Notes: generated by a model not told the origin, from the letters alone. DNA of 64,000 nucleotides from an uncultured Gemmatimonadota bacterium (GCA_903882745.1 CAIRYG010000002.1:1-64000); one strand, 5' to 3'; shown: positions 36,162-44,690, counted from the stretch's first letter. Numbers and translations are program-made.

Positions 36162-37960
36162 GGCTCCGCGCGCTGCAACCCGGCGAGGCGCGCGTAGGAG
36201 CCGCCGAGCGCCAGTAGTTCGGGGTGGGTGCCGCGCTCGATCACGCGCCCCTTGTGGAGCACTAAAATCTGCGAGGCATTGGCGATGGTGCTCAACCGGT
36301 GCGCAATCACGAACACGGTGCGCCCGGCCAGCAGCCGATCGATCGCTTCTTGAACCAACCGCTCGCTCTCGGTATCGAGGGCCGAGGTCGCTTCGTCGAG
36401 AATGAGGATTGGAGGATCGGTGAGCAAGGCGCGCGCGATCGCGATGCGCTGGCGTTGCCCACCCGACAACCGGGTGCCGCGTTCTCCGAGCACAGTGTTG
36501 TAGCCGTCTGGGAGCGCGGCAATAAATGCGTGCGCATTCGCCGCACGGGCGGCGGCCTCGACCTGCGCGTCCGTATACCGCTCGGCGGCTCCATAGGCGA
36601 TGTTCGCACGTACGGTGTCGTTGAAGAGCACCGTATCTTGGCTCACAATGCCGGTGAGCGCGCGGAGCGAGGGGAGCTTGAGATCGCGCGTGTCGATGCC
36701 GTCGAGTGTGATGCGACCGCTCGTCGGTTCGATGAAGCGCGGAATCAAATCCACCATGGTGCTCTTCCCCGCTCCGCTCGATCCCACTAATGCCACCACC
36801 TCGCCACGGCGTGCGGAGAGCGAGATGTCCTGCAGTACCGGCTCGTCGCCGTACGAGAAGGAGACGTGCTCGAAGGCGAGCGCGCCGGTGAATCCCGCGA
36901 CGTCGCGCGTGCCGTGATCCGTCTGCGCCTCGGTGGGCTGGTCGAGCACCTCGAACAACCGTTCGGCCGCGGCGAGCGACTGTTGCGCCGTCGTCGGCGC
37001 CTGCGACAGTTGCTTGAGCGGTGGCAACAGGCGCATGACCAGCGTCATGAAAGTCAGCAGTGTGCCGCCCTCCATGTGCTTTGAGAACACCAACTCGGCG
37101 CCGAACCAAAGCACCATCATGGCGACGACGGTGCCGAGGATTTCGGTGAGGGGGCCAGACAGCAACGAGAGCCGAGTGATCCGGATCATGCCGCGCGTGT
37201 AGTTCCCGCTCGCGGCGCTGAACCGCTTGTCTTCGTAGGGTTCGCCCTGAAAGCTCTTCACGAGGCGCACCCCGCTGATCACTTCCTGGAGCACGCTTGT
37301 GATTTCGCCGTACTCGTTACGCAGCGTGCGGTGTCCCTTGCGCAACTTGCGAAGGATCGGCTGGATCACCGCGGTGATGAGCGGCGCGATGACCAACGAG
37401 ATGAGCGCGAGGCGTGGCGAGATGCGCACCAAAATCACGATCGTCACAATGATTTGCGACAGATTCATCACCGACCGGGCAAAGACTTCGGCGAGAATCG
37501 CCTTGGCCTGCTCGGTGTCGGTGAGGATTCGGGCCATGATCTGCCCCGTCTTCGTGCGAGAGAACCACCCAAGCGGGAGGCGCTGCATGTGGTGAAAGAC
37601 GGTGTCGCGCAGATCGCGGGTGAGCCGCTCCTGCAGCGAGGCGCCGATCTGCCCACCCATCCAGAGGAAGAGATTCTTGATGATGACCAGCACCAGCATG
37701 ACACCGATCACGCCGAGCAGGGAACTGCGCTTGTCGCCGGCGACCAGGAACGGCAACACTAAGGCATTCATCAGGCGCGACAGCCACCCCATCCCGCCCG
37801 GGACGACTTGATCAGCGCCGAGCAGCGTGTTCAGGAACGGGATGAGCAGAATGAACGCCGCCCCGTCGAGCGCGGTGCCGATGACATTGCACCCCACGTT
37901 GCCGACCAGCCGCCACCAATGGGGGCGGAGGAAGGCGAGCAGGCGGCGGTAAAGGGGCAT
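36158..37960 (-). CDS. msbA: ABC transporter, MsbA-like lipid flippase
   Basis: 600 residues, half-transporter with an N-terminal six-helix domain (first helix near 16-45, LVGNVGCNVIGTALDGAAFILLIPF) and a C-terminal ATPase. Walker A is GSSGAGKST, the Q-loop GIVSQDTVLF, signature LSGGQRQR, Walker B ILILDEATSALD and His switch IAHRLST. Genetic linkage to an LpxL-type acyltransferase supports lipid A-core flipping, although drug or other lipid export cannot be excluded from the sequence. The only start in range is ATG 37960, with TAGATT 6 nt upstream. Confidence 0.88.
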   Translation of the reverse strand: MPLYRRLLAFLRPHWWRLVGNVGCNVIGTALDGAAFILLIPFLNTLLGADQVVPGGMGWLSRLMNALVLPFLVAGDKRSSLLGVIGVMLVLVIIKNLFLWMGGQIGASLQERLTRDLRDTVFHHMQRLPLGWFSRTKTGQIMARILTDTEQAKAILAEVFARSVMNLSQIIVTIVILVRISPRLALISLVIAPLITAVIQPILRKLRKGHRTLRNEYGEITSVLQEVISGVRLVKSFQGEPYEDKRFSAASGNYTRGMIRITRLSLLSGPLTEILGTVVAMMVLWFGAELVFSKHMEGGTLLTFMTLVMRLLPPLKQLSQAPTTAQQSLAAAERLFEVLDQPTEAQTDHGTRDVAGFTGALAFEHVSFSYGDEPVLQDISLSARRGEVVALVGSSGAGKSTMVDLIPRFIEPTSGRITLDGIDTRDLKLPSLRALTGIVSQDTVLFNDTVRANIAYGAAERYTDAQVEAAARAANAHAFIAALPDGYNTVLGERGTRLSGGQRQRIAIARALLTDPPILILDEATSALDTESERLVQEAIDRLLAGRTVFVIAHRLSTIANASQILVLHKGRVIERGTHPELLALGGSYARLAGLQRAEP

Positions 37961-37966
37961 GGTTCG

Positions 37967-37972
37967 AATCTA
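37967..37972 (-). promoter_or_regulatory. -10-like TAGATT, 6 nt before msbA ATG
   Basis: On the minus strand TAGATT is followed by GAACC-type six bases and ATG, predicting a leaderless transcript for the msbA operon. A -35 match is weak (TGGGAA at 17 bp). Confidence 0.5.
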
Positions 37973-38020
37973 ACGGTTCGGGACGGGGGTTCCCACCTTC
38001 TGCCCAAGGCAAGTTTGGGG

Positions 38021-38026
38021 TATCAT
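38021..38026 (+). promoter_or_regulatory. -10-like TATCAT, 7 nt before GTG 38034
   Basis: TATCAT is followed by seven bases and the GTG start. The predicted transcript would start at or next to the initiation codon. No clear -35. Confidence 0.45.
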
Positions 38027-38033
38027 TGGCCCT

Positions 38034-38447
38034 GTGCTCACGCCGCCTCCGTATACCCTGCCAGGAACTGAGTTTCCGTTTCGAGCCCTTGCGGCGCTCG
38101 CGGGGCGTGCTCCGCTGGGGGGAACTCGCGAGGCCGCGATGGCCACGCTGCTCGCGGCGCGGCTTGCCGATGCCATGGTGCCCCCTGTCGCGCTGCCCGT
38201 GACCCTCCGGCGCACCCGGGCGGACGGCGCTCGCCACTGGCTCTCGAGCATTGCCCTGAGCCCCCCCATGCGTGCGGCGATTGCCCGTCTGGTGGAGGTG
38301 ACCGCGGTCGACGACCCGCATCAGGCGGCGATGGCGCTCACAAAGGTGACCGAGGTCACGGCGCCGCACCTTGACCGAGGGACACGTTTGGAGCTGGAGC
38401 GGCTTATCGCTCGCCTGAAGGGGGCTGAAGGAGGCAAGGTCTTGTGA
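38034..38447 (+). CDS. hypothetical protein, 137 residues
   Basis: Not recognised. It is Ala/Leu/Arg/Pro-rich, largely helical, with no signal peptide or membrane segment. Two helices, AAMATLLAARLADAM and DPHQAAMALTKVTEVT, bracket a charged centre. GTG 38034 is the start that leaves the TATCAT element upstream. It is divergent from msbA with 73 bp between starts and lies 75 bp before the DnaB-core gene, with a separate promoter candidate between, so the two need not be linked. Codon use looks normal for the window. Confidence 0.6.
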   Translation: MLTPPPYTLPGTEFPFRALAALAGRAPLGGTREAAMATLLAARLADAMVPPVALPVTLRRTRADGARHWLSSIALSPPMRAAIARLVEVTAVDDPHQAAMALTKVTEVTAPHLDRGTRLELERLIARLKGAEGGKVL

Positions 38448-38456
38448 ATGCTAGAC

Positions 38457-38485
38457 TTGCCCCCCGTTGCCTCTGCTCGTAATTA
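38457..38485 (+). promoter_or_regulatory. promoter candidate for the DnaB-like gene
   Basis: TTGCCC (38457-38462), a 17-bp spacer and TAATTA (38480-38485), overlapped by TATAGG. The leader to GTG 38523 would be about 30 nt. Moderate match only. Confidence 0.4.
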
Positions 38486-38522
38486 TAGGTTGCCTTAGCC
38501 CCCGTTCGGGAGATTTCTGCAC

Positions 38523-39383
38523 GTGACACGCCCGACCGACCGTTCGCCCTTGGACCTCGCGGTGCATCGTGTGGACGCCATCGCCGATGGGAACCCCGCC
38601 GACGATGCGTTCGCGACGGGGTTTCCCAGCATCGACCGATGTGTGGGTGGCGGGATTCGTCGTGGCGATATGGTCTGCCTCGGCGGCGATATTGGGAGCG
38701 GAAAATCCAGCCTCGCGCTGGCGATTGCGTTACGAATGGCAGAGGCGGGGCACGGGGTGCTGTTCATCACGAGTGAGATGCACACGGATCGCGTCATTGA
38801 GCGTGCGCTGGCGATTGAGGGGCGGATTCGGATTGATGCCCTGTGGAGCGGCGCCTTGGATGAGCAGTCCCGGACCGCCGTAGGTGCTGCCGCGGTTCGA
38901 CTGCGGCAGCGGATGCCGGCCATCGCGGTGCTCGCGCGCGGTACGACGTCCGACGTGGCGACGTTGCTCTCGGAGCACCCGGGCACGGACGTGGTCGTGC
39001 TCGATGCGGTACAGGCGCTCACCACCGGCGTGAGCGGACTTGATGATGCGCTGGCTGGGGCGGTGCGGGATCTCAAGGCACTGGCGCTCGCGGAACGCGT
39101 GGCGCTGTTGGTGACCTCGCATGTGCCGGCCTTGCGTGGAGATGGCGGACGGACCGACCGGCGGCCAACGCTTGACGATTTCGATGCGCGTGGCGCGGTC
39201 AAGCAATATGCGGACGTCGTGCTCGGGCTGTACCGTGAAGAGATGTACGCGCCGAGCACCGGCGTCGAGGGAGCGACGGAACTGTTGGTTCGAAAAAATC
39301 GGAACGGCAGTCTTGGCTATGTGGATCTGTATTTCTACAAGCAGTGGCTGCGGTTTGAAGACATGCTGGATCCTGACCGGTAG
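38523..39383 (+). CDS. DnaB-type (SF4) RecA-fold ATPase lacking the helicase N-terminal domain
   Basis: 286 residues, equal to the C-terminal half of replicative helicase DnaB. Walker A is GGDIGSGKSS (about 58-67) after GFPSIDRCVGGGIRRGDM, a typical DnaB/RadA entry; ITSEMHTDRVIERAL matches the SEM helix; Walker B is VVVLDAVQAL. DLDDFDARGAVKQYADVVLGLYREEMY and VRKNRNGSLG match the DnaB C-terminal end. The primase-contact N-terminal domain is absent, so it is unlikely to be the replicative helicase; a KaiC/RadA-like or accessory role is possible. GTG start. The next gene begins 10 nt after the stop. Confidence 0.8.
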   Translation: MTRPTDRSPLDLAVHRVDAIADGNPADDAFATGFPSIDRCVGGGIRRGDMVCLGGDIGSGKSSLALAIALRMAEAGHGVLFITSEMHTDRVIERALAIEGRIRIDALWSGALDEQSRTAVGAAAVRLRQRMPAIAVLARGTTSDVATLLSEHPGTDVVVLDAVQALTTGVSGLDDALAGAVRDLKALALAERVALLVTSHVPALRGDGGRTDRRPTLDDFDARGAVKQYADVVLGLYREEMYAPSTGVEGATELLVRKNRNGSLGYVDLYFYKQWLRFEDMLDPDR

Positions 39384-39392
39384 GAGAGAGAA

Positions 39393-41627
39393 ATGATGCG
39401 CTGGAGAGCACTCGGACTGTTCACCGCCCTCGCGATCGGGGGCGGCACGCGTGTGTCCGCTCAGGTTGTGGCGAAGACTCCTCCGGCGAAGCCGGGCACC
39501 ACGTCAGACACCACCCAAGCGCCGGCCCCCGCCAAGGCGCCGGCCGCGTCCAAGGCGCCGGCGAGCGGCGTCGGGCAGTCGACCCCGCAGGGGCGTCCTG
39601 GGCAGAGCACTCCACAGGGACGCGCGGTGCCACCAGGCCCTGGGCAGAGCACGCCACAGGGACGTGTGGTGCCCAACGGGCCCGGCACGAGCACCCCGCT
39701 CGGTCGCGCCGCCGCTGCGTCGTCGGCTGCCGTCACGAGAGCCGGGCTTTCGTCGGCCGTATTGGCGCTCGCAAAGGAACGCGACGCGAGTCCGGAAAAC
39801 GCGGGAGCGAACCGCGCCCTCGGTATCGCGCTGTACAAACTCAGCAAGTACGACGAAGCGCAGCCGCTGTTGGACAAAGCGCGCCAGCTTGATCCCACCG
39901 ACGGCGTGGCGGCACTGTACGCCGGCCTGACCGCCGAACAGCTCAAGGACTATCCCGCTGCACGCGCCGCCTACAACGACTACATCCGGAACGGTAAGAC
40001 CGACAAGGTGCGCTCGGACATTCAATCGCGCCTTGTGTTGATTGCGAAAATGGAGCTCAAGGCGTTAGCGAAGGACGCTGTCTCCAACGAAAAGCGCATC
40101 GGGCAGGTGCTGAGTGATCCCAACACCGTCGCGGTGTTGCCGCTCCGCTTTACGGGCCCTGATGCCTCGCTCGCTCCGCTCGAACGCGGACTCGCGGATC
40201 TGATTATTACGGATTTAGCGCGCTCGGGGAAACTCAAGGTCGTCGAGCGTGATCAGATGCAAGCAATCGCCGAGGAGATGTCACTTGGCAAGAGTGGTCG
40301 CGTGGATCGAGCGACCGCGGTGCGCACCGGCCGTATCATCCAGGCGGGGCGCATCATTCAAGGTGCGCTGACGCAGATTGGCCCAAAGTCGCTCTCGCTC
40401 AGCGCCAATATTGTGAGTACAGCCACCTCGGAATCGGAAGGGCAGCCCGCACAGGACGGTACCCTCGACCGCCTGTTTTCCGTGGAAAAAGAGTTTGTCC
40501 TAGCGGTCTTCGCGTCCATGAAGGTTTCACTGACTCCCGCCGAACGGCAGGCGATTGACACGCGGCCAACCGCTTCGATTCAGGCGTTCTTGTCCTACAG
40601 CCGTGGCCTACAGGCGGAAGACGCCGGCAGGTTCGACGAGGCCGCCAAGCTGTTCGAGAACGCACGCACGATTGACCCGAGTTTCAAGGCCGCCGAAACG
40701 CGCCAGCAGTCATCAGTGACCTCGTCACAAGCCTCACAGGTCTCGCTTGTGAAGGTGGAATCGTCGGTCCGTGCCTCGGCAAGCGAAGGCACCGTGGTGC
40801 AGGCGGCAGAGAAAGGCCAGGTGGTAAATACCGCGCCTGCAGCAGCTGCTCCCGCGGCGGCACCAGCGGCCAACGCGGACGGGGCCAGCACGAGTAGCAC
40901 GACCACCGGATCTACGACGAGTGGGACGACCACCGGGACGACCACCGGGACGACCACCGGCACGACCACCGGCACGACTACCGGAACGACCACCGGGACG
41001 ACTACCGGGACGACTACCGGAACAACCACCGGGACGACGACTGGAACGACGACTGGCACTACCACCGGCAGCTCGGACGGGTCGACCACCACAACCACCG
41101 GCGGAACGACCGGCACAACCACTGGCACGACGACCGGCACGACGACCAGCACGACGACCAGCACGACCACCGGCGGCACGACGACTGGAACCACCACGTC
41201 GAGTTCCACGACGGGAACCACGACCACAGCTCCGGTGACCACAGCACCGGCCACCACAGCACCGGCCACCACAACAGCGTCCGCACCAACCGTCACGGCG
41301 CCAACGGTCACAGCACCCACCGTCACAGCACCGACGGTCACCGCACCGACGGTGACTGCGCCCACCGTGACCGCACCAACCTTTGGCACGTCGCTCGGAA
41401 CCACCTTGAACCAAGCGGCCGGCGGTGTCGTCCCCACCATCACGAACACGGTGGCGACCACAACCACGACGAATACCAGCACAACCTCCACCGCGACAAC
41501 GACCACAACAACAACGACAACCACCACGGCGCCAACCACCACGCGGTCGGCCACGGGTGAGAAAACGGGCACCGACAAACCGGCCGCGCGGACTGGAAAC
41601 ATCACCGTGGTCATCCGGAAGCCGTAA
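39393..41627 (+). CDS. exported CsgG/FlgO-like TPR protein with long Thr-Gly repeat tail
   Basis: 744 residues. Signal peptide (ALGLFTALAIGGGTRVSAQ), then GQSTPQGR-type repeats (about 60-108), a TPR-like helical region (about 120-185), a CsgG/FlgO-like domain (about 228-345: VAVLPLRFTG, LERGLADLIITDLARSGKLKVVERDQM, AGRIIQGALTQIG) and a second TPR-like segment (about 390-425). The last 290 residues are low complexity: GTTT units, TVTAP units and poly-Thr, ending in a short TGNITVVIRKP strand. CsgG-like folds sense or build outer-membrane complexes; here a cell-surface assembly role is only inferred. RIIQAGRIIQG is a small internal duplication. ATG follows GGAGAGA. The stop shares a base with the next ATG. 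Confidence 0.75.
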   Translation: MMRWRALGLFTALAIGGGTRVSAQVVAKTPPAKPGTTSDTTQAPAPAKAPAASKAPASGVGQSTPQGRPGQSTPQGRAVPPGPGQSTPQGRVVPNGPGTSTPLGRAAAASSAAVTRAGLSSAVLALAKERDASPENAGANRALGIALYKLSKYDEAQPLLDKARQLDPTDGVAALYAGLTAEQLKDYPAARAAYNDYIRNGKTDKVRSDIQSRLVLIAKMELKALAKDAVSNEKRIGQVLSDPNTVAVLPLRFTGPDASLAPLERGLADLIITDLARSGKLKVVERDQMQAIAEEMSLGKSGRVDRATAVRTGRIIQAGRIIQGALTQIGPKSLSLSANIVSTATSESEGQPAQDGTLDRLFSVEKEFVLAVFASMKVSLTPAERQAIDTRPTASIQAFLSYSRGLQAEDAGRFDEAAKLFENARTIDPSFKAAETRQQSSVTSSQASQVSLVKVESSVRASASEGTVVQAAEKGQVVNTAPAAAAPAAAPAANADGASTSSTTTGSTTSGTTTGTTTGTTTGTTTGTTTGTTTGTTTGTTTGTTTGTTTGTTTGTTTGSSDGSTTTTTGGTTGTTTGTTTGTTTSTTTSTTTGGTTTGTTTSSSTTGTTTTAPVTTAPATTAPATTTASAPTVTAPTVTAPTVTAPTVTAPTVTAPTVTAPTFGTSLGTTLNQAAGGVVPTITNTVATTTTTNTSTTSTATTTTTTTTTTTAPTTTRSATGEKTGTDKPAARTGNITVVIRKP
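39574..39705 (+). repeat. degenerate repeats encoding GQSTPQGR
   Basis: Four direct repeats of GGGCAGTCGACCCCGCAGGG-like sequence encode GQSTPQGR three times and a diverged GTSTPLGR. The spacing varies. The repeats expand the Pro/Gln-rich linker after the signal peptide. Confidence 0.7.
40923..41066 (+). repeat. 12 tandem copies of a 12-bp unit (GTTT)
   Basis: GGNACGACNACC and close variants occur 12 times without interruption, each encoding Gly-Thr-Thr-Thr. The third bases vary, so the protein repeat is better kept than the DNA repeat. Copy number is likely to vary between strains. Confidence 0.9.
41286..41375 (+). repeat. six tandem copies of a 15-bp unit (PTVTA)
   Basis: CCNACNGTNACNGCN is repeated six times, each encoding Pro-Thr-Val-Thr-Ala. 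It lies in the same protein as the GTTT array and is followed by a short unique stretch and a poly-Thr run. Confidence 0.9.
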
Positions 41628-42751
41628 TGCGTCGCTCCTTCACGATTCTTGCCGCACGCGCGTCGATCGCGCTCGCGTTCGCACTCACGTTCGCGCTCAC
41701 GTTCGCGCCGACGTTGCGGGCACAGGAGACTGGATTGGCCGCCAGCGCGGTCATTATCGCGCCGACCTACGCGGCCTACTCGATTGGCGGCGGAAAAACT
41801 GAAAAACGGGTGGACCAGTATTCGTCTCCCTTTGCGTTCATCATCCCCGTCACCAAGACGTTCACGATCGACTTCTCCACGTCATACGCCGCGAGTACGG
41901 TCACCTCAAATGGTGCCGTCACCAGCTCGATTGCGGGGATGACCGACACGCAAGTCCGCGGCAGCCTCATCGTCTTTGACCAGCACGTGGCCCTCACCCT
42001 CGGCCTCAACCTGCCGACGGGCCGCTATACGGTCACGGCCGACCAGCAGGAGGCCGCAGGGCAGATTGGCAACTCCTTTCTCATGATGCCCGTCGGAGGC
42101 ATGGGAGTTGGGCCTGGTGGCACCATGGGGCTCGCCTTTGCCGAGCGGTACGGGGCGTGGAACCTCGGCCTCTCCGGAAGCGTGCGAAAGACGGGGCGGT
42201 TTGATGCCTTCCAGCTCACCACCGGCGTGCTGCGGTTTGAGCCCGGTGACGAATATCGCCTGCGCGTGGGTGTCGATCGACCGCTCGGCAACGGGAGTTT
42301 CAGCGGGTCGTTGAACTACTCAAAGTTTGGACCCGATATCATCGACTCGTCCGCGTTTCCCACGGGCGACCGCATCATGCTGCAGTCGAGCCTCGCGCTC
42401 CCCATCGGCGACAATACCCTGTCCATTGGCTTCTGGGACATGTACCGCCTGTCGGGCGAAATGATCGGCACCGCCGCGCCGTGGGAGAACGTCGCGGACC
42501 TCAGCATTGGCTGGTCAATTCGAGGCAAACTTCTCTCACTGCAGACGTCTGTCGAACAGCGCATCTGGCAGATCGAGGGAGCGCGGGCTGGCGACCTCAC
42601 CAACTTTGGCATCGGCGCCCAGTTCAACATCGGGTCGTTTACGATTGTGCCGAGTAGCACGGTGGCCATCGGCAAACTGCACTCGGCCGAGGGTGGCCCC
42701 ACCGCAGACCTCCAAGGCATCCGAGGCCAGCTGCTGATCCGCTGGCACTAG
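41627..42751 (+). CDS. outer-membrane beta-barrel protein, unknown
   Basis: 374 residues. Signal peptide with a repeated LAFALTFALTFAPTLRAQE, then regular amphipathic strands of 9-12 residues with turns, the pattern of a 12-16-strand barrel or a transporter-like porin. Examples are FTIDFSTSYAAST, YGAWNLGLSGSVRKTG and LSIGWSIRGKLLSLQTSV. It ends LQGIRGQLLIRWH rather than in Phe. ATG shares a base with the stop of the CsgG-like gene (TAATG), so the two are co-translated and may work together, for example as an export channel and its periplasmic or surface partner. Not recognised as a named family. Confidence 0.68.
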   Translation: MRRSFTILAARASIALAFALTFALTFAPTLRAQETGLAASAVIIAPTYAAYSIGGGKTEKRVDQYSSPFAFIIPVTKTFTIDFSTSYAASTVTSNGAVTSSIAGMTDTQVRGSLIVFDQHVALTLGLNLPTGRYTVTADQQEAAGQIGNSFLMMPVGGMGVGPGGTMGLAFAERYGAWNLGLSGSVRKTGRFDAFQLTTGVLRFEPGDEYRLRVGVDRPLGNGSFSGSLNYSKFGPDIIDSSAFPTGDRIMLQSSLALPIGDNTLSIGFWDMYRLSGEMIGTAAPWENVADLSIGWSIRGKLLSLQTSVEQRIWQIEGARAGDLTNFGIGAQFNIGSFTIVPSSTVAIGKLHSAEGGPTADLQGIRGQLLIRWH

Positions 42752-42770
42752 ACGAGGCTCCCTGGCGTCT

Positions 42771-42790
42771 GCCCGCGACGGCCGGCGGGC
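42771..42790 (+). terminator. short GC hairpin after the barrel gene
   Basis: GCCCGC and GCGGGC arms around an 8-nt loop, 19 nt after the stop. No T-run. It lies directly upstream of the yebC -10 candidate. Confidence 0.45.
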
Positions 42791-42792
42791 CT

Positions 42793-42798
42793 TATCTT
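42793..42798 (+). promoter_or_regulatory. -10-like TATCTT upstream of yebC
   Basis: TATCTT lies 29 nt before the yebC ATG, so this operon would have an ordinary short leader. No convincing -35. Confidence 0.35.
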
Positions 42799-42827
42799 TA
42801 GGACTTCAACCGCAACCAGGCACGAGC

Positions 42828-43571
42828 ATGGCTGGCCACAGCAAATGGAAGACGACGAAGCACGCGAAAGCCGCGACCGACAAAAAGCGCGGCGTGCTTT
42901 TCACGAAGCTGATCCGCGAAATCACGGTTGCCGCGAAGACTGGCGGCGGTGATCCCGACGGGAACCCGCGCTTGCGCACCGCGATCGACAACGCGAAGTC
43001 GGTGTCGATGCCCAAGGACAACATCGAGCGCGCCGTCGCCAAGGGCACGGGCGATCTCGAGGGTGCGGACTACGTCGAGGTCCTGTACGAAGCCTACGGG
43101 CCGGGCGGCGTGGCCATCATGATCGCGGCGCTCACCGACAACCCAACCCGCACCGTGGCCGAAGTGCGCGCCAAGCTGTCCCGCCTCGGCGGAAGCTTCG
43201 GCGCCACGAACTCGGTGGCGTTCATGTTTGACCGGAAGGGGCAGATCATTGTCCCCGTGGGGAAGTGGGAAGAAGACCCCGCTATGGAGAAGGCGCTCGA
43301 GGCCGGCGCTGAAGACTTCGTGAAGGAAGACGAGAGCTTCATCGTCACAACAGCGCCGTCTGACCTCCATGCCGTGAGCCAAGCGCTCGAAGCGGTCGGA
43401 CTCAAGCCGGAGTCGGCGGCGTTCGCCTGGATTCCGAAGAACACCGTCGCCGTTGCGGGTGCCGTCGCCCAGAGTGTACTCAAGCTCATCGAGGCCATCG
43501 AAGACCTCGACGACGTGCAAAAGGTTGACGCGAACTTCGACATGGACGAATCGGAGATGTCAGAGGCGTGA
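42828..43571 (+). CDS. yebC: YebC/PmpR family transcriptional or translational regulator
   Basis: 247 residues, typical length. It begins with the signature AGHSKWKTTKHAKAATDKKRG and continues with GGGDPDGNPRLRTAIDNAKSVSMPKDNIERA, the family core. YebC proteins were described as DNA-binding regulators; TACO1/YebC homologues also help ribosomes through polyproline stretches. Its place upstream of ruvC is the common bacterial arrangement. Stop and the ruvC start are 19 nt apart. Confidence 0.95.
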   Translation: MAGHSKWKTTKHAKAATDKKRGVLFTKLIREITVAAKTGGGDPDGNPRLRTAIDNAKSVSMPKDNIERAVAKGTGDLEGADYVEVLYEAYGPGGVAIMIAALTDNPTRTVAEVRAKLSRLGGSFGATNSVAFMFDRKGQIIVPVGKWEEDPAMEKALEAGAEDFVKEDESFIVTTAPSDLHAVSQALEAVGLKPESAAFAWIPKNTVAVAGAVAQSVLKLIEAIEDLDDVQKVDANFDMDESEMSEA

Positions 43572-43590
43572 TGCACACCGGGCGGCGCGC

Positions 43591-44091
43591 GTGATCGTCA
43601 TCGGAATCGATCCGGGCACCGCTGCAACGGGCTACGGCGTTGTCGCCTCGTCCGCGGGAACGCCGCGGCTCCTGGAATGCGGCGTCATTCGTACCACGGC
43701 CGCCGCGCCACTCGCCGAACGCCTCGCCGATATCTTCGAGGGGGTGAGCGAGGTGATCGCTCGGCACAAACCCGATGCAATGGCGGTGGAGTCGGTGTTC
43801 TACGCCCGCAATGTGCGGACGACCGTGGTCCTCGGCCATGCGCGCGGCGTGATTCTCCTCGCCGGACAGCGCGCGGGACTCCCGGTGCATGAGTACGCCC
43901 CAGCGGTCATCAAAAAGACCGTGGTTGGGCGTGGCGCGGCAACCAAGGAACAGGTGCAATTCATGGTCGCGCGACTGCTGCGACTGAAGACGGCACCGCA
44001 ACCCTCGGACGCCGCCGACGGCGTGGCCTGCGCCCTGACCTGTCTCCTCGCCGCCAAGCTCGACGCGATGAAGGCCACGGTGTTCGCATGA
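43591..44091 (+). CDS. ruvC: crossover junction endodeoxyribonuclease RuvC
   Basis: 166 residues from GTG 43591. The RNase H-like Holliday junction resolvase cuts junctions processed by RuvAB. Catalytic acids are Asp in VIGIDPGTAATGYG, Glu in AVESVFYARN and the Asp pair in SDAADGVACAL. The open frame extends upstream into yebC but the family begins at IVIGIDPG. The stop overlaps ruvA's ATG by 4 nt. Confidence 0.96.
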   Translation: MIVIGIDPGTAATGYGVVASSAGTPRLLECGVIRTTAAAPLAERLADIFEGVSEVIARHKPDAMAVESVFYARNVRTTVVLGHARGVILLAGQRAGLPVHEYAPAVIKKTVVGRGAATKEQVQFMVARLLRLKTAPQPSDAADGVACALTCLLAAKLDAMKATVFA

Positions 44092-44690
44092 TTGCGCGCA
44101 TCACGGGGAAGCTGGCCGACAAAGGGATTGACCGGATTGAGATCATGACGCCAGGTGGCGTTGGCTACGAGCTACTGATCCCTCTGGGCGTGCTCGAGTC
44201 GCTCCCGCGCGTTGGCGACGACGTATCGCTGCACACGGCGATGGTCGTGAAGGAAGACGGCTGGCAGCTGTTCGGCTTTGCGTCGCAAGAAGATCGCGCG
44301 CTGTTCTATACCCTGCTCGGGGCGAGCGGTGTCGGGCCGTCACTGGCACTCGGGTTGATCTCGGCGCTCGGCATCGGCCGCCTCGCCCGTGCCATCGTCG
44401 ACCGCGACATCACGACGCTCCAAGGGGTGCCGCGCGTCGGCAAGAAGACGGCCGAGCGGCTCTGCGTGGAGCTTGGCGACAAGATGAAGGATTTCGCGAA
44501 GATTGGCGGCGCGAGTACCGTGGTGCGCGCCGACGCCGGGAGCGCCGATGCGGTGCGCGCCTTGATGGCGCTCGGATACACGCTCGTGGACGCCGAGAAG
44601 GCGGTGCGCGAGGCTGTGGGAGCCGGGATGCATGGCAAGGCGACGTCCGATGTTATCCGGATGGCACTCGCGCTGCTGCAAAAGCGTTAA
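44088..44690 (+). CDS. ruvA: Holliday junction DNA helicase subunit RuvA
   Basis: 200 residues. It binds four-way junctions as a tetramer and loads RuvB. The OB-fold starts MIARITGKLADKG and has GGVGYELLIP; the HhH domain has LLGASGVGPSLALGL and LQGVPRVGKKTAERL; the C-terminal RuvB-contact domain begins at ALMALGYTLVDAEKAV. ATG overlaps the ruvC stop (ATGA). The stop TAA doubles as part of a TAAGCT hexamer before ruvB. Confidence 0.96.
   Translation: MIARITGKLADKGIDRIEIMTPGGVGYELLIPLGVLESLPRVGDDVSLHTAMVVKEDGWQLFGFASQEDRALFYTLLGASGVGPSLALGLISALGIGRLARAIVDRDITTLQGVPRVGKKTAERLCVELGDKMKDFAKIGGASTVVRADAGSADAVRALMALGYTLVDAEKAVREAVGAGMHGKATSDVIRMALALLQKR

Noticed and set aside
35184-37109. 641-codon minus-strand frame as a single acyltransferase fusion
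   Set aside because: The upstream half is an antiphase reading of msbA; the acyltransferase starts at GTG 36161 in a GTGA overlap.
40923-41066. 12-bp repeats considered as a CRISPR-like or direct-repeat array
   Set aside because: They are contiguous, in frame and encode GTTT units inside a protein; there are no spacers.
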